The notes beneath the pieces are model-generated. The model searched no databases. It was given only the letters and a program-made list of their open reading frames with translations, and was not told the DNA's origin. A DNA stretch of 64,000 nt from JASHPR01 sp963808705 (GTDB lineage: Bacteria > Actinomycetota > Actinomycetes > Streptosporangiales > Streptosporangiaceae). Both the position numbers and the translations under genes were made by a program. Below, in pieces: positions 8,735 through 16,577 of the stretch. The stretch lies in contig CAWEHB010000010.1 of assembly GCA_963808705.1 (NCBI GenBank), forward strand, positions 68,262 to 132,261, written 5' to 3'. The number at the start of each line of letters is the position of its first letter. The first letter of the stretch is position 1.

Positions 8735-9982
8735 TCAGGCGGCCGTGAACGCCAGGGCGACGTTGTGCCCGCCGAAGCCGAACGAGTTGTTGAGCACGGC
8801 CATCGGCGCGGTGCCCCGCGGCTGCAGCTTGGTGGGCTCGGTAGCTATCTGGATCCCGGCGCTGTCGTCGGGGTCCTCCAGGTTGATGGTGGGCGGAGCG
8901 ACCCGCTCGCGCAGGGCCAGGATCGCGGCCACCGACTCGATCGCGCCCGCGCCGCCGAGCAGGTGCCCGGTCATCGACTTGGTGGCCGAGACCACCACCC
9001 CGGCGGACGCCGGGCCGAGCGCCTCGGCGATGGCCTGGCACTCGACCACGTCGCCCGCGGGCGTGGAGGTGGCGTGCGCGTTGATGTGCGCGACCTGCTC
9101 GGGGTCCAGGCCGGCGTCGGCGAGCACCCGGCGCAGGGCGAGCACCACCCCGCTCGCGTCCGGGTCGGGCTGGGCGATGTGGTGGGCGTCGGCCGAGTAC
9201 CCGACGCCGGCCGCGACCGCGTACAGCCGCGCGCCCCGGCGGGCCGCGTGCTCGGCGGACTCCAGCACCACGATGCCCGCGCCCTCGCCGAGCACGAAGC
9301 CGTCCCGGCCCCGGTCGAACGGCCGCGAGGCCCGCTCCGGCTGGTCGTTGCGGGTGGACAGGGCGCGCATGGCCGCGAACGCCGCCAGGTTCAGCGGGAT
9401 GATCGCGGCCTCGGTGCCGCCGGCCAGCACGACGTCGGCCCGCCCGGAGCGGATCATCTCCATGGCGTAGCCGATGGCCTCGGCCCCGGACGCGCACGCG
9501 CTCACCGTGGCGTGCGCCCCGGCCCTGGCCCCGAACTCGATGCTGAGCCACCCCGCGGAGCCGTTCGGCATGAGCATCGGGATCGCGTACGGCGAGATGC
9601 GCGACCAGCCTTTCTCGCGCAGCACGTCATAGCCGGCCAGCGTGGAGGCGACGCCGCCGATGCCGCTCGACACCACCACGCCGAGCCGTTCCGGGTCCAC
9701 CTTCGGCGCCCCGGCGTCGGCCCACGCCTCGTGCGCGGCGACCATCGCGAACTGCTCGCACCGGTCCATGCGGCGGGCCTGCACCCGGTCGATCAGCGTG
9801 GCCGGGTCGGCGGCGGCCCAAGCGGCGATCCGGGCGGGCAGCTCGGCGGCCCAGTCCTCGGTCAGCTTGGTCACGCCGCTGCGCCCGGCCAGCAGCGAGC
9901 TCCAGGTCGAGTCGACGTCGGCTCCCACCGGCGTGATGGCGCCGAGCCCGGTGACGACGACGTCTGTCTGCTCTGTGCCCAC
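8735..9982 (-). CDS. fabF: Beta-ketoacyl-ACP synthase II
   Basis: 415 residues from GTG 9982, preceded by GAAAGGA; the frame is open further upstream but that part is compositionally junk. Catalytic residues are all visible: Cys in VSACASGAEAIG, His in NAHATSTPAGD, Lys in SATKSMTGH and the second His in the same motif, plus the C-terminal NNSFGFGGHN loop. It condenses malonyl-ACP with acyl-ACP in type II fatty acid synthesis. It is the fourth gene of fabD-fabH-acpP-fabF, 133 bases after acpP, and is followed by the carboxylase beta chain 51 bases on. Confidence 0.95.
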   Translation of the reverse strand: MGTEQTDVVVTGLGAITPVGADVDSTWSSLLAGRSGVTKLTEDWAAELPARIAAWAAADPATLIDRVQARRMDRCEQFAMVAAHEAWADAGAPKVDPERLGVVVSSGIGGVASTLAGYDVLREKGWSRISPYAIPMLMPNGSAGWLSIEFGARAGAHATVSACASGAEAIGYAMEMIRSGRADVVLAGGTEAAIIPLNLAAFAAMRALSTRNDQPERASRPFDRGRDGFVLGEGAGIVVLESAEHAARRGARLYAVAAGVGYSADAHHIAQPDPDASGVVLALRRVLADAGLDPEQVAHINAHATSTPAGDVVECQAIAEALGPASAGVVVSATKSMTGHLLGGAGAIESVAAILALRERVAPPTINLEDPDDSAGIQIATEPTKLQPRGTAPMAVLNNSFGFGGHNVALAFTAA

Positions 9983-10115
9983 TGTGTTCCTTTCTCGCCT
10001 CCGGGGCCCCCGCCCGCCTCCCCATTCCCTCTGCACTGCGCCGCCTGCCTCGTCGCTCGGGGCCGAGGCCCCTCGCTCCTCAGTCCAGGCGGCACCGCGC
10101 CCCTTCGGCTCCTGG

Positions 10116-10370
10116 TCAGGCCGACACGTCTGACCGCCGGACGTAGTCGATCACGTCCTGCACGGTCTTGAGGTCCTTGAGCTGGTCGTCGGGAATCTCG
10201 ACGCCGAACTTGTCCTGGGCCGCCACCGCGATCTCGACCATCGACAGCGAGTCGATGTCCAGGTCGTCGACGAAGGTCTTCTCCGGGGTGACCTGGTCGG
10301 CGGGGACGCCCGCCACTTCGTCGATGATCTCGCCGAGGCCCGTCAGGATTTCCTGGTCGGTCATGGCCAT
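10116..10370 (-). CDS. acpP: Acyl carrier protein
   Basis: 84 residues, acidic, with the phosphopantetheine attachment serine in DLDIDSLSMVEI and the usual helix III/IV pattern. AAAGGAG lies 9-10 bases before the first ATG; a second ATG two codons on (MTDQEIL) is an alternative. It carries growing acyl chains as a thioester. It sits between fabH and fabF, the standard actinobacterial order. Confidence 0.95.
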   Translation of the reverse strand: MAMTDQEILTGLGEIIDEVAGVPADQVTPEKTFVDDLDIDSLSMVEIAVAAQDKFGVEIPDDQLKDLKTVQDVIDYVRRSDVSA

Positions 10371-10450
10371 GAGTGGTGCTCTCCTTTTCCCTTTTCTTCT
10401 TGTTCTTCATCTGGTTACGGTGATGCGGGGCCCCGTGGGCCGGGGCCCGG

Positions 10451-11416
10451 TCAGGGTACCGTGATGACCTGGCCCGCGTAGCAGATGCCGGCGCCGAAGC
10501 CGAGCAGCAGGACGGGCGCGCCGGAGGCGATCTCGCCCTGTTCCAGCATCCGGGACAGGGCCAGCGGGATGGACGCGGACGAGGTGTTGCCCGCGGTCAC
10601 GATGTCGTCGGCGACCAGCGCCTGCGGCGCGCCGAGCTTGCGCGCGATCGCCTCGATGATGCGCAGGTTGGCCTGGTGCGGAACGAACGCGGCGAGCTCG
10701 GTCAGCTCCACGCCCGCCCGCGCGCAGGCCTCCTTCGCGACCGGGTGCAGGGCGGTCGTGGCCCACCGGAACACCGCCTGGCCCTCCTGGATGATGAACC
10801 CGTTCCGGTCCGGTATGTAGATCTTGTCGGCCATGTCGCCGGCGCTGCCCCACACGACCGGCCCGATCCCGGCCTCGGCGGGGTCGGACACCGGGCCGAC
10901 GACCGCGGCGCCCGCGCCGTCGGCGAAGATGATGCAGGTGGACCGGTCGGTCCAGTCGACCCACTGGGACAGCTTCTCCGAGCCGATGACCAGCACGTGG
11001 CGGGCCGTCCCGGCGCGTACCGCGTCGCTGGCGTTGGCCAGGGCGTAGCTGAAGCCGGCGCAGGCCGCGTTCATGTCGTAGGCGCCCGGGGCCGATATCC
11101 CGAGCCGGCGGGCGACCGAGGCGGCGGTGTTCGGGATCTGCGCCTCCGGCGTGCAGGTGGCGACGATCACCAGGTCGATGTCCCCGGGGGACAGGCCGCT
11201 GGCGGCCAGCGCCTTGCCGCCGGCCGCGACCGCCATGTCGGCGACGGTCTCGTCCGGGGCCGCGATCCGGCGGCTGGCGATGCCGACCCGGCTGCGGATC
11301 CACTCGTCGCTGGTGTCCACCGTGGCCGCGAGCTCCTCGTTGGTCAGGATCCTGGTCGGCTGGTAGCCGCCGAACGCGAGGATCCGCGCGCCCGCTGTGC
11401 CTTCGGTGAGTCGCAT
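10451..11416 (-). CDS. fabH: Beta-ketoacyl-ACP synthase III
   Basis: 321 residues from ATG 11416, with AAGGGAG a few bases upstream. The catalytic triad is in place: Cys in DMNAACAGFSYAL, His in PHQANLRIIEA and Asn in AGNTSSASIPLAL, along with the C-terminal GFGAGICYAGQV. FabH starts fatty acid synthesis by condensing acyl-CoA primers with malonyl-ACP. In actinobacteria it usually accepts branched primers, but that specificity is not visible here. It starts 11 bases after the fabD stop, so the two are surely cotranscribed. Confidence 0.95.
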   Translation of the reverse strand: MRLTEGTAGARILAFGGYQPTRILTNEELAATVDTSDEWIRSRVGIASRRIAAPDETVADMAVAAGGKALAASGLSPGDIDLVIVATCTPEAQIPNTAASVARRLGISAPGAYDMNAACAGFSYALANASDAVRAGTARHVLVIGSEKLSQWVDWTDRSTCIIFADGAGAAVVGPVSDPAEAGIGPVVWGSAGDMADKIYIPDRNGFIIQEGQAVFRWATTALHPVAKEACARAGVELTELAAFVPHQANLRIIEAIARKLGAPQALVADDIVTAGNTSSASIPLALSRMLEQGEIASGAPVLLLGFGAGICYAGQVITVP

Positions 11417-11427
11417 TACGCTCCCTT

Positions 11428-12633
11428 TCACTCGCTGCCTTCTGGCTGCAACCGGACCAGCGGCTGGCCGACGCTCACCGGATCGCCGTCCTCGACCAGC
11501 CACTCGATGATCGTGGCCGGGAACGCGGGGGAGATCGTGTGGTTGCCGCCGCGGATCTCGACGTGCCCGAGCTCGGCTCCGCTGCTGACCGCCGTGCCGG
11601 GCCCGGCGGGCGTGCCGCGGAACGTCCCGGCCAGCGGCGCCACCAGCAGCCGCCACTCCGGCGGGTGGCTGCCGGTGTGGGTGTCGTGGCCCGCGGCCAG
11701 CAGCGCGCGAGCCTGGTCCAGGTCACCCGGGCTCTTCAGGGCGAGGGTCGCCGTGCCCGGCAGGGCCCGGCGGGCCAGGCCGGTCAGGGTGCCAGCCGGT
11801 GGGAGCTCGATCAGCGTGGTGACGCCCAGGCTGGCCATGGTCTGCTGGCACCGGTCCCACCGTACCGGGGCGCTGACCTGGGTGACGATCCGCTCCAGCC
11901 AGTCGGCGCCGCTGCGCACCACGCTGCCGTCGCGGTTGGACAGCAGCGTCAGCACCGGGTCGCGGGTGGCCACGGCCGCGGCGGCCTCGCGCAGGGCATC
12001 CACGGCCGGGGCCATGTGCCTGGTGTGGAACGCGCCCGCCACCGACAGCGGGCGGAGCCTGGCCCCCGGCGGCGGGTCGGCCGCGAAGGCGGCGAGCTGG
12101 TCCATCGTGCCCGCGGCGACGATCTGGCCGGCGCCGTTGACGTTCGCCGGGGTGAGCCCGTGGGCCTCGATCGAGGCCAGGACGGCCTGCTCGTCGCCGC
12201 CGAGCACCGCGGTCATGCCGGTGGCCTCGGCCGCGGCGGCCCGGGCCATGGCCTGGGCGCGCACCCGGACCAGCCGGATCGCGTCCTCGGGCGCGAGCGT
12301 GCCCGCGATCGCCCCGGCGCCCAGCTCGCCCACGCTGTGCCCGGCCGCGGCGTCCACCCCGGCGGCGGCCGCCGCGTCGGCCAGCGCGGCGGCCGGCCCG
12401 GTGCCGCCGACCAGCTCGGCCGCCACGGCCACCGCGGCGGCGACCAGCAGCGGCTGGGCGATCGCCGTGTCCCTGATCTCGTCGGCATCCGCGGTGGTCC
12501 CGCACCTGATCAGGTCGCACCCGGCGAGCTCGGACCAGGATCCGAGGCGCTCGGAAACCCCGGGCAGCTCCAGCCATTCCCGCAAGAAGCCCGGTGCCTG
12601 GGCACCCTGGCCTGGCGCGGCGATGAGAAGCAT
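11428..12633 (-). CDS. fabD: Malonyl-CoA:ACP transacylase with C-terminal biotinyl/lipoyl-like domain
   Basis: About 400 residues, against ~305-320 for usual FabD. The N-terminal ~315 residues are a normal transacylase: APGQGAQ, active Ser in AGHSVGELGAG (~Ser100), His in GAFHTRHM (~His202). An extra ~80 residues follow and look like a biotinyl/lipoyl domain: VAPLAGTF, a central LGHVEIRGGN segment and a final WLVEDGDPVSVGQPLVRL, very like the end of biotin carrier proteins. The EAMK(M/L) biotinylation motif is absent; its place is taken by EIRGGNH. The tail is therefore probably not biotinylated. ATG 12633 is chosen (AGGG just upstream); GTG 12648 is possible. The first enzyme gene of the fab operon. 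Confidence 0.9.
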   Translation of the reverse strand: MLLIAAPGQGAQAPGFLREWLELPGVSERLGSWSELAGCDLIRCGTTADADEIRDTAIAQPLLVAAAVAVAAELVGGTGPAAALADAAAAAGVDAAAGHSVGELGAGAIAGTLAPEDAIRLVRVRAQAMARAAAAEATGMTAVLGGDEQAVLASIEAHGLTPANVNGAGQIVAAGTMDQLAAFAADPPPGARLRPLSVAGAFHTRHMAPAVDALREAAAAVATRDPVLTLLSNRDGSVVRSGADWLERIVTQVSAPVRWDRCQQTMASLGVTTLIELPPAGTLTGLARRALPGTATLALKSPGDLDQARALLAAGHDTHTGSHPPEWRLLVAPLAGTFRGTPAGPGTAVSSGAELGHVEIRGGNHTISPAFPATIIEWLVEDGDPVSVGQPLVRLQPEGSE

Positions 12634-12702
12634 TCTTCTACCCTGCACTGTAGGAGTTCGCCAGATGCATGACGAAGCGTACGAAGTTCTGCGGGCTGAT
12701 CC

Positions 12703-12717
12703 TGTAGGAGAGCTACA
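12703..12717. promoter_or_regulatory. Palindrome TGTAG-N5-CTACA before fabD, candidate FasR operator
   Basis: TGTAG (12703-12707) and CTACA (12713-12717) form a perfect 5-bp dyad in the 100-base gap between the fasR-like gene and fabD. A further TGTAG at 12649-12653 pairs imperfectly with CTAC at 12638-12641 just before the fabD start. Position in the fabD promoter region and closeness to the regulator suggest operator sites; this is inference. Confidence 0.5.
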
Positions 12718-12734
12718 AAATCATGCTCCTCGCG

Positions 12735-13961
12735 TCATCCTGGGCGCGAGCGTGCGCCGGAGCGGGCGTGCGCGAGGCGGCCGAACACCACGGCGACCCA
12801 GAGCGTGAAGCCGTCCCGGCCGTCGCTGGGCACCAGGCCGGTGAGCTCGCTGACCCGGCGCAGCCGGTAGCGCACGGTGTTGGCGTGCACGAACAGCAGC
12901 CCGGCGGATCGCTCCAGCGAGTTGCCCTGCTCCAGGTAGGTCATCACGGTGTCGAGCAGTGCCGAGCCGCCGCGCTGCAACGGCTCGTACACCTCCGCGA
13001 TGAGCTGCGCGCGGGCCTGCTCGTCACCGTCGAGGGCCCGCTCGGGCAGCAGGCCGGCGGCCTCGACCGGCCGGGGCGCGTCCGGCCAGCCGGCCGCGGC
13101 GCGCAGTCCGGCCAGCGCCGCGCTGGCGGACAGCGTGGCCGACTGCAGGTCGTCGACGACCGGGCCGACGACGACCGGGCCGGTGCCGAACCGGCCGGCC
13201 AGCCGCGCCGTCGCCTTGACCGGGTCGTCGGTGCCCCCGAGCACGACCACCAGCCGGCGGCCGTGCACCCCGGCGAGCAGGTCGAGCCGCGCACGGCGGG
13301 CGATCCCCCGCAGCTCGTCGATCAGTCCCTCGGGCTCGCTGTCGTCGGCGTTGCCGGCGATCACCGCCACCGGCCCGGCCGGCCAGTTCAGCGCGGACGC
13401 CCAGGACTGCAGGCCCTCGTCCACCTCGCCGCGGACCAGCGAGTCCACCACGAGCGCCTCCAGGCGGGCATCCCACGCGCCGCGCGCCTCGGCGGTGCGC
13501 GCGTAGACCTGCGCCGCGCCGAAGGCGATCTCCCGCGTGTAGCGGAGCACGGCCTCCCGCAGCTCGGCCTCGCCGCCGGGAGCGGCCAGGTCGTCCACCT
13601 GCGCCTCGACCACGTCGATGATCACGCGCGCCATCTCCACGGTCTGCTGCAGGCTGACCGCGCGGGCCAGTTCCCGCGGCGCGGTGCCGAAGACCTGGCC
13701 GGCGACCGCCGGGCGGTCACGCTCCGGGTGCTTGACCCAGTCGACGAAGGTGGCCAGCGCGGCCTGGGCGACCAGGCCGAGCCAGGACCGGTTCTCCGCG
13801 GACATCGTGCGGAACCACGGCAGCCGGCTGTCCATCGACGCCATGGCCGCGGTGCCCAGCGGGCCCATCGACCGCTCGAGCCGCCGCACCGTCTCGTCCC
13901 GGACCCGCGCCGCCTCGCCGCCGCGCTCGGCCCCGGCCCGCGGTCGCTGCGTTGCCCTCAC
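12735..13961 (-). CDS. fasR: PucR/CdaR-family transcriptional regulator of fatty acid synthesis, FasR-like
   Basis: 408 residues from GTG 13961 (GGCGGGG just upstream; the frame extends 19 codons more). The C-terminal PucR-type helix-turn-helix is clear: NSLERSAGLLFVHANTVRYRLRRVSELTG. The middle is a GGDEF-like/CdaR region typical of this family. Its place directly upstream of fabD is that of FasR of Streptomyces coelicolor, which activates the fabDHPF genes; the function here is inferred from that synteny. Fully in line with a core-genome gene. Confidence 0.85.
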   Translation of the reverse strand: MRATQRPRAGAERGGEAARVRDETVRRLERSMGPLGTAAMASMDSRLPWFRTMSAENRSWLGLVAQAALATFVDWVKHPERDRPAVAGQVFGTAPRELARAVSLQQTVEMARVIIDVVEAQVDDLAAPGGEAELREAVLRYTREIAFGAAQVYARTAEARGAWDARLEALVVDSLVRGEVDEGLQSWASALNWPAGPVAVIAGNADDSEPEGLIDELRGIARRARLDLLAGVHGRRLVVVLGGTDDPVKATARLAGRFGTGPVVVGPVVDDLQSATLSASAALAGLRAAAGWPDAPRPVEAAGLLPERALDGDEQARAQLIAEVYEPLQRGGSALLDTVMTYLEQGNSLERSAGLLFVHANTVRYRLRRVSELTGLVPSDGRDGFTLWVAVVFGRLAHARSGARSRPG

Positions 13962-14069
13962 CCCGCCAGAGTGCCACGAGACGGCCGGGGCCGGGAACAC
14001 CGACGGGCCGCTGGCCACGCCGGATCGCGTCAGCGCCAGGGCGGGCCGGGGCGGGGCGGGCCGGGCAGG

Positions 14070-14951
14070 TCAGACGTAGTGGGACAGCTTCGCGCGCAGC
14101 GCCGCCGCGATGTCCCTGGTCTGGCCGATCAGCTCCTCCCGGCGCCCGGTCTCGAGCCGGTACTCGGGCACCGCCACCGAGAGGGCCAGGCAGCGGCCGT
14201 CGCGGTCGGCCAGGATGGGGGCGGCCACCGCCCAGATCCCGGGGTCGACCTCGGCGTGGCTCTCGCCCCAGCCCCGGAGCGCGATCGAATCGAGCTCGGC
14301 GCGCAGCCGGGCCCGCTGCTCCGGCGCGACCGCGGCCTCGATGTAGCGGTCGCGCAGTTCGGCGGGGGAGCCCGACAGCAGCACCTTGGCGCCGGCGCCG
14401 GTGTGCAACGGCATCGCCTTGCCGACGTCGAAGGAGAGCCGCACCGGGTGGTCGCACTCGATGCGGTCGATGCACACGGCGGCGTCCCCGATCCGGCGCA
14501 GCACCAGGGCGGTCTCCCGGCTCGCGCCGGCCAGTTGCTCCAGCCCGGGGCGCCAGACGTCGGCCAGGTCCACGGTCGACCGGGCCACGTAGCCCATCAT
14601 GATCGCCTTCGGCCCCAGCTGGTACTTGCTCTCCCCGGCCTGCTCGAGCAGCTCATAGGCCTTGAGCAGGCTCACCAGCCGGTACACCGTGCTGCGCGGC
14701 ACCCCGATCGCCTCGCTGAGGCCCTCGACGGTGTGCGTGGGCCGCTCGGTGCTGAACTGATCGAGCAGCGTGAGCAGCCGCTGGGTGCTCTGGGTGCCGC
14801 CGGGAGCCGGGCGGCCCGCCGGCCGCGGGGCGGTGCTCCCCGGCCCCGGCGGCCGCGGGGCGGTGCTCCCCGGCCCCGGCGGCCGCGGGGCGATGGTGGC
14901 GACTTTTGCCCTTGATGTCAGGAACTGGCCTGATGTCTGAAAACTCGGCAT
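14070..14951 (-). CDS. IclR-family transcriptional regulator (putative regulator of the B6 catabolic operon)
   Basis: 293 residues. After a Pro/Gly-rich N-terminal tail come an IclR winged helix (TVEGLSEAIGVPRSTVYRLVSLL) and the effector-binding domain with LHTGAGAKVLLSGSP, GWGESHAEVDPGIWAVAAPI and ALSVAVPEYR. IclR proteins bind small organic effectors and often control the neighbouring catabolic genes. This gene diverges from the lactonase gene with ~100 bases between them, in which inverted and direct repeats occur, so control of the plus-strand operon is likely. The tail contains a repeated APRPPGPGST unit, encoded by a 30-bp tandem repeat. The effector may be a B6 vitamer or pyridoxate; that is inference. 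Confidence 0.88.
   Translation of the reverse strand: MPSFQTSGQFLTSRAKVATIAPRPPGPGSTAPRPPGPGSTAPRPAGRPAPGGTQSTQRLLTLLDQFSTERPTHTVEGLSEAIGVPRSTVYRLVSLLKAYELLEQAGESKYQLGPKAIMMGYVARSTVDLADVWRPGLEQLAGASRETALVLRRIGDAAVCIDRIECDHPVRLSFDVGKAMPLHTGAGAKVLLSGSPAELRDRYIEAAVAPEQRARLRAELDSIALRGWGESHAEVDPGIWAVAAPILADRDGRCLALSVAVPEYRLETGRREELIGQTRDIAAALRAKLSHYV
14821..14892. repeat. 30-bp tandem repeat inside the IclR gene
   Basis: Two identical 30-bp units (14821-14850 and 14851-14880) and the first 12 bases of a third. They encode a repeated APRPPGPGST linker upstream of the DNA-binding domain. The unit length keeps the frame, so copy-number change would only lengthen or shorten the disordered tail. Confidence 0.9.
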
Positions 14952-14999
14952 TGCGGCCTCTTGACGCCCCGCAGGGCAGCTCTTATCCTTATCGCAGCT

Positions 15000-15053
15000 T
15001 GAGATTATATTCTCACAATATGAGAGTCAGGTCAAGCGAGAGTCAGGTCAAGC
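15000..15053. promoter_or_regulatory. Divergent promoter/operator region: dyads and 16-bp direct repeat
   Basis: TGAGA-N6-TCTCA (15000-15015) overlaps a second dyad, CTCA...TGAG (15012-15024), in an AT-rich patch unlike the surrounding DNA. It is followed by an exact 16-bp direct repeat (15022-15037 and 15038-15053) that runs up to the lactonase ATG. The patch lies between the IclR gene and the operon and is the obvious place for the regulator to bind. No clean -35/-10 pair can be fixed by eye. Confidence 0.6.
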
Positions 15054-15054
15054 C

Positions 15055-15810
15055 ATGACGGGTAATGTGCGCGTCTATCTCCTTGACGGAGGAACGCTCG
15101 TCATTGACGGGTATCACCTCTACTGGAACGCCGGCCCGGGCGGCCCGGTCCGCTTTCCCTGCTACAGCGTGCTTATCGACCATCCCGAGGGAAAGTTCCT
15201 GTTCGACTCGGGCTATGACCTCGAGCATGTGAACAAGGTCCTGCCTTTCGAGCTGCCGCAGCAAACACCGGATCAGACCATCCCGGGACAGCTGAAACTC
15301 GTGGGGCTCAGCCCGGCCGAGATAACGCACGTGGTCAATTCGCATTACCACTTCGACCATGTCGGCGGGAATAAGTTCTGCGGCGGCGCCACGGTCCTCG
15401 CCCACGAGAAGGAGCTCGCGGCGAGCCACCACCACCAGCCGTTCGAGCGGCTCGGCTACTCGGACCTGAGCTTTGACGCGATCGGTCCCCGGTACGAGCT
15501 GCTGAGCGGCGACACCGAGATCGCCAGCGGCGTGCGCGTGTTCGAGACGCCGGGGCACACGGCCGGGCACATGAGCCTGATGGTCGAGCTGGGCGGCCGG
15601 CGGCCGATGCTGTTCACCGGCGACGCCGTCTACACCCGGAAGAGCCTGGAGAAGACGATCATCGCCGGGTTCCACCTCGATCCCACGGCGAGCGTGGCGT
15701 CCATGCGGCGGCTGTCGGCCCTCGCCGAGGAACACGGCGCCGAGCTGTTCTACTCCCACGACGCCGACTCCTACCGCGACTGGATGAAGGCGCCGGCGTT
15801 CTACAGCTGA
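15055..15810 (+). CDS. 4-pyridoxolactonase (metallo-beta-lactamase fold)
   Basis: 251 residues. The zinc motif HYHFDH (His97, His99, Asp101, His102), a third-strand GHTAGHMSL, Asp in FTGDAVYT and a final FYSHDAD mark an MBL-fold lactonase. Beyond the fold, VYLLDGGTLVIDGYHLYWN near the N-terminus and GFHLDPTASVASMRRL resemble 4-pyridoxolactonase of Mesorhizobium loti more than acyl-homoserine lactonases. The reaction is hydrolysis of 4-pyridoxolactone to 4-pyridoxate. Neighbours for the preceding steps (PPAT, pyridoxal 4-dehydrogenase) are in the same operon and support the call. First gene of the operon; the ribosome site is weak (AGGTC before ATG). Confidence 0.85.
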   Translation: MTGNVRVYLLDGGTLVIDGYHLYWNAGPGGPVRFPCYSVLIDHPEGKFLFDSGYDLEHVNKVLPFELPQQTPDQTIPGQLKLVGLSPAEITHVVNSHYHFDHVGGNKFCGGATVLAHEKELAASHHHQPFERLGYSDLSFDAIGPRYELLSGDTEIASGVRVFETPGHTAGHMSLMVELGGRRPMLFTGDAVYTRKSLEKTIIAGFHLDPTASVASMRRLSALAEEHGAELFYSHDADSYRDWMKAPAFYS

Positions 15811-15834
15811 CCGGCGGGCGACCCTGGAGGCCCG

Positions 15835-16557
15835 ATGTCCTCGAACCCATCAGGCGGCGTCTACGAGATCCTCCGGCGCGACCTGGCCCGGCCGGAGAAC
15901 AGGTACCTGAGCGTGCCGCTGATCCGGCTGATCACCTCGGGCCGGCTACCCAAGGAAGCGCTCAAGGACTACGCGATCCTCCGCTGGCCGTTCCAGGCGC
16001 GGGCCGACCTGCCGATGATGATCACTCACGTCGCGTTCCTGCAGGGCGACGACGCGCATCACCTGCTGGAGAACGCCTTCGACGAGATCCTCCGGCCGGC
16101 CGGCGAAGGTGATCACCCCGGCCTGTGGGTGCAGTTCGCCAAGCGGCTCGGCGCGACGGACGAGGATCTGGCCGAGGCGGCCGCGAACCCGCTCGCCGAG
16201 GTGGCCGGGTTCCCGCTGACCATGACCTACTTCTGCCGGCGCAGCGCCGAGGAGGGGCTGGCGTCCTGGTACGCCGACGAGGAGCAACTGCCGGAGGTAC
16301 ACGGCGCCACCGCGCTGGCGCTGCGCAAGTACTACGGCTGCGATGACGAGACCATCGAGTACTTCGTCGAGCACGTGCGAGCCGACATCGGGCACTCGGA
16401 CGCGAACGAGGAACTGCTCGCGCACTACTGCAACACGCCGGCGCGGATCGCCCGGGCCCGCCGCGCCGCGGTCACCACGCTGTGGGCGTGGCGGGAAATG
16501 CACCAGGGGATCCAGCGCGAGCTCGAGCGCCGCTACCCGGCGATCGCGGCGGCCTGA
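15835..16557 (+). CDS. Heme-oxygenase-like di-metal protein (TenA/CADD-like), candidate ring-cleaving oxygenase
   Basis: 240 residues, ATG with CTGGAGG upstream, 24 bases after the lactonase. The all-helical TenA/PqqC/CADD-like fold is suggested by ENAFDEI, HPGLWVQFAKRLG and ASWYADEEQLPEV. A full set of candidate metal ligands is visible: Glu84, His94, Glu149 and the closing H-x3-D-x2-H at His180/Asp184/His187, which is the signature of heme-oxygenase-like dimetal oxidases. Thiaminase is unlikely, as the TenA active-site context is not matched and no thiamine genes are near. Since the flavin monooxygenase that opens the pyridine ring in known B6 catabolism is missing, this protein is a good candidate for that step. 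That role is inference. Confidence 0.7.
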   Translation: MSSNPSGGVYEILRRDLARPENRYLSVPLIRLITSGRLPKEALKDYAILRWPFQARADLPMMITHVAFLQGDDAHHLLENAFDEILRPAGEGDHPGLWVQFAKRLGATDEDLAEAAANPLAEVAGFPLTMTYFCRRSAEEGLASWYADEEQLPEVHGATALALRKYYGCDDETIEYFVEHVRADIGHSDANEELLAHYCNTPARIARARRAAVTTLWAWREMHQGIQRELERRYPAIAAA

Positions 16558-16577
16558 CCTTGACGGCGGGCAAGCGC

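Noticed and set aside
7166..10171. A 1001-codon plus-strand open frame across the fab genes
   Set aside because: It lies entirely opposite carboxylase and fabF, is Gly/Arg/His-rich and shows no domain.
15055..15810. Acyl-homoserine lactonase (quorum quenching) as function of the MBL-fold gene
   Set aside because: The zinc motif alone would allow it, but sequence detail and the PPAT/SDR/decarboxylase neighbours point to 4-pyridoxolactonase.
15835..16557. TenA thiaminase II annotation
   Set aside because: No thiamine genes or riboswitch nearby, and the protein shows the H-x3-D-x2-H di-metal motif of oxidase-like members; its Cys134 is in a different context from the TenA nucleophile.
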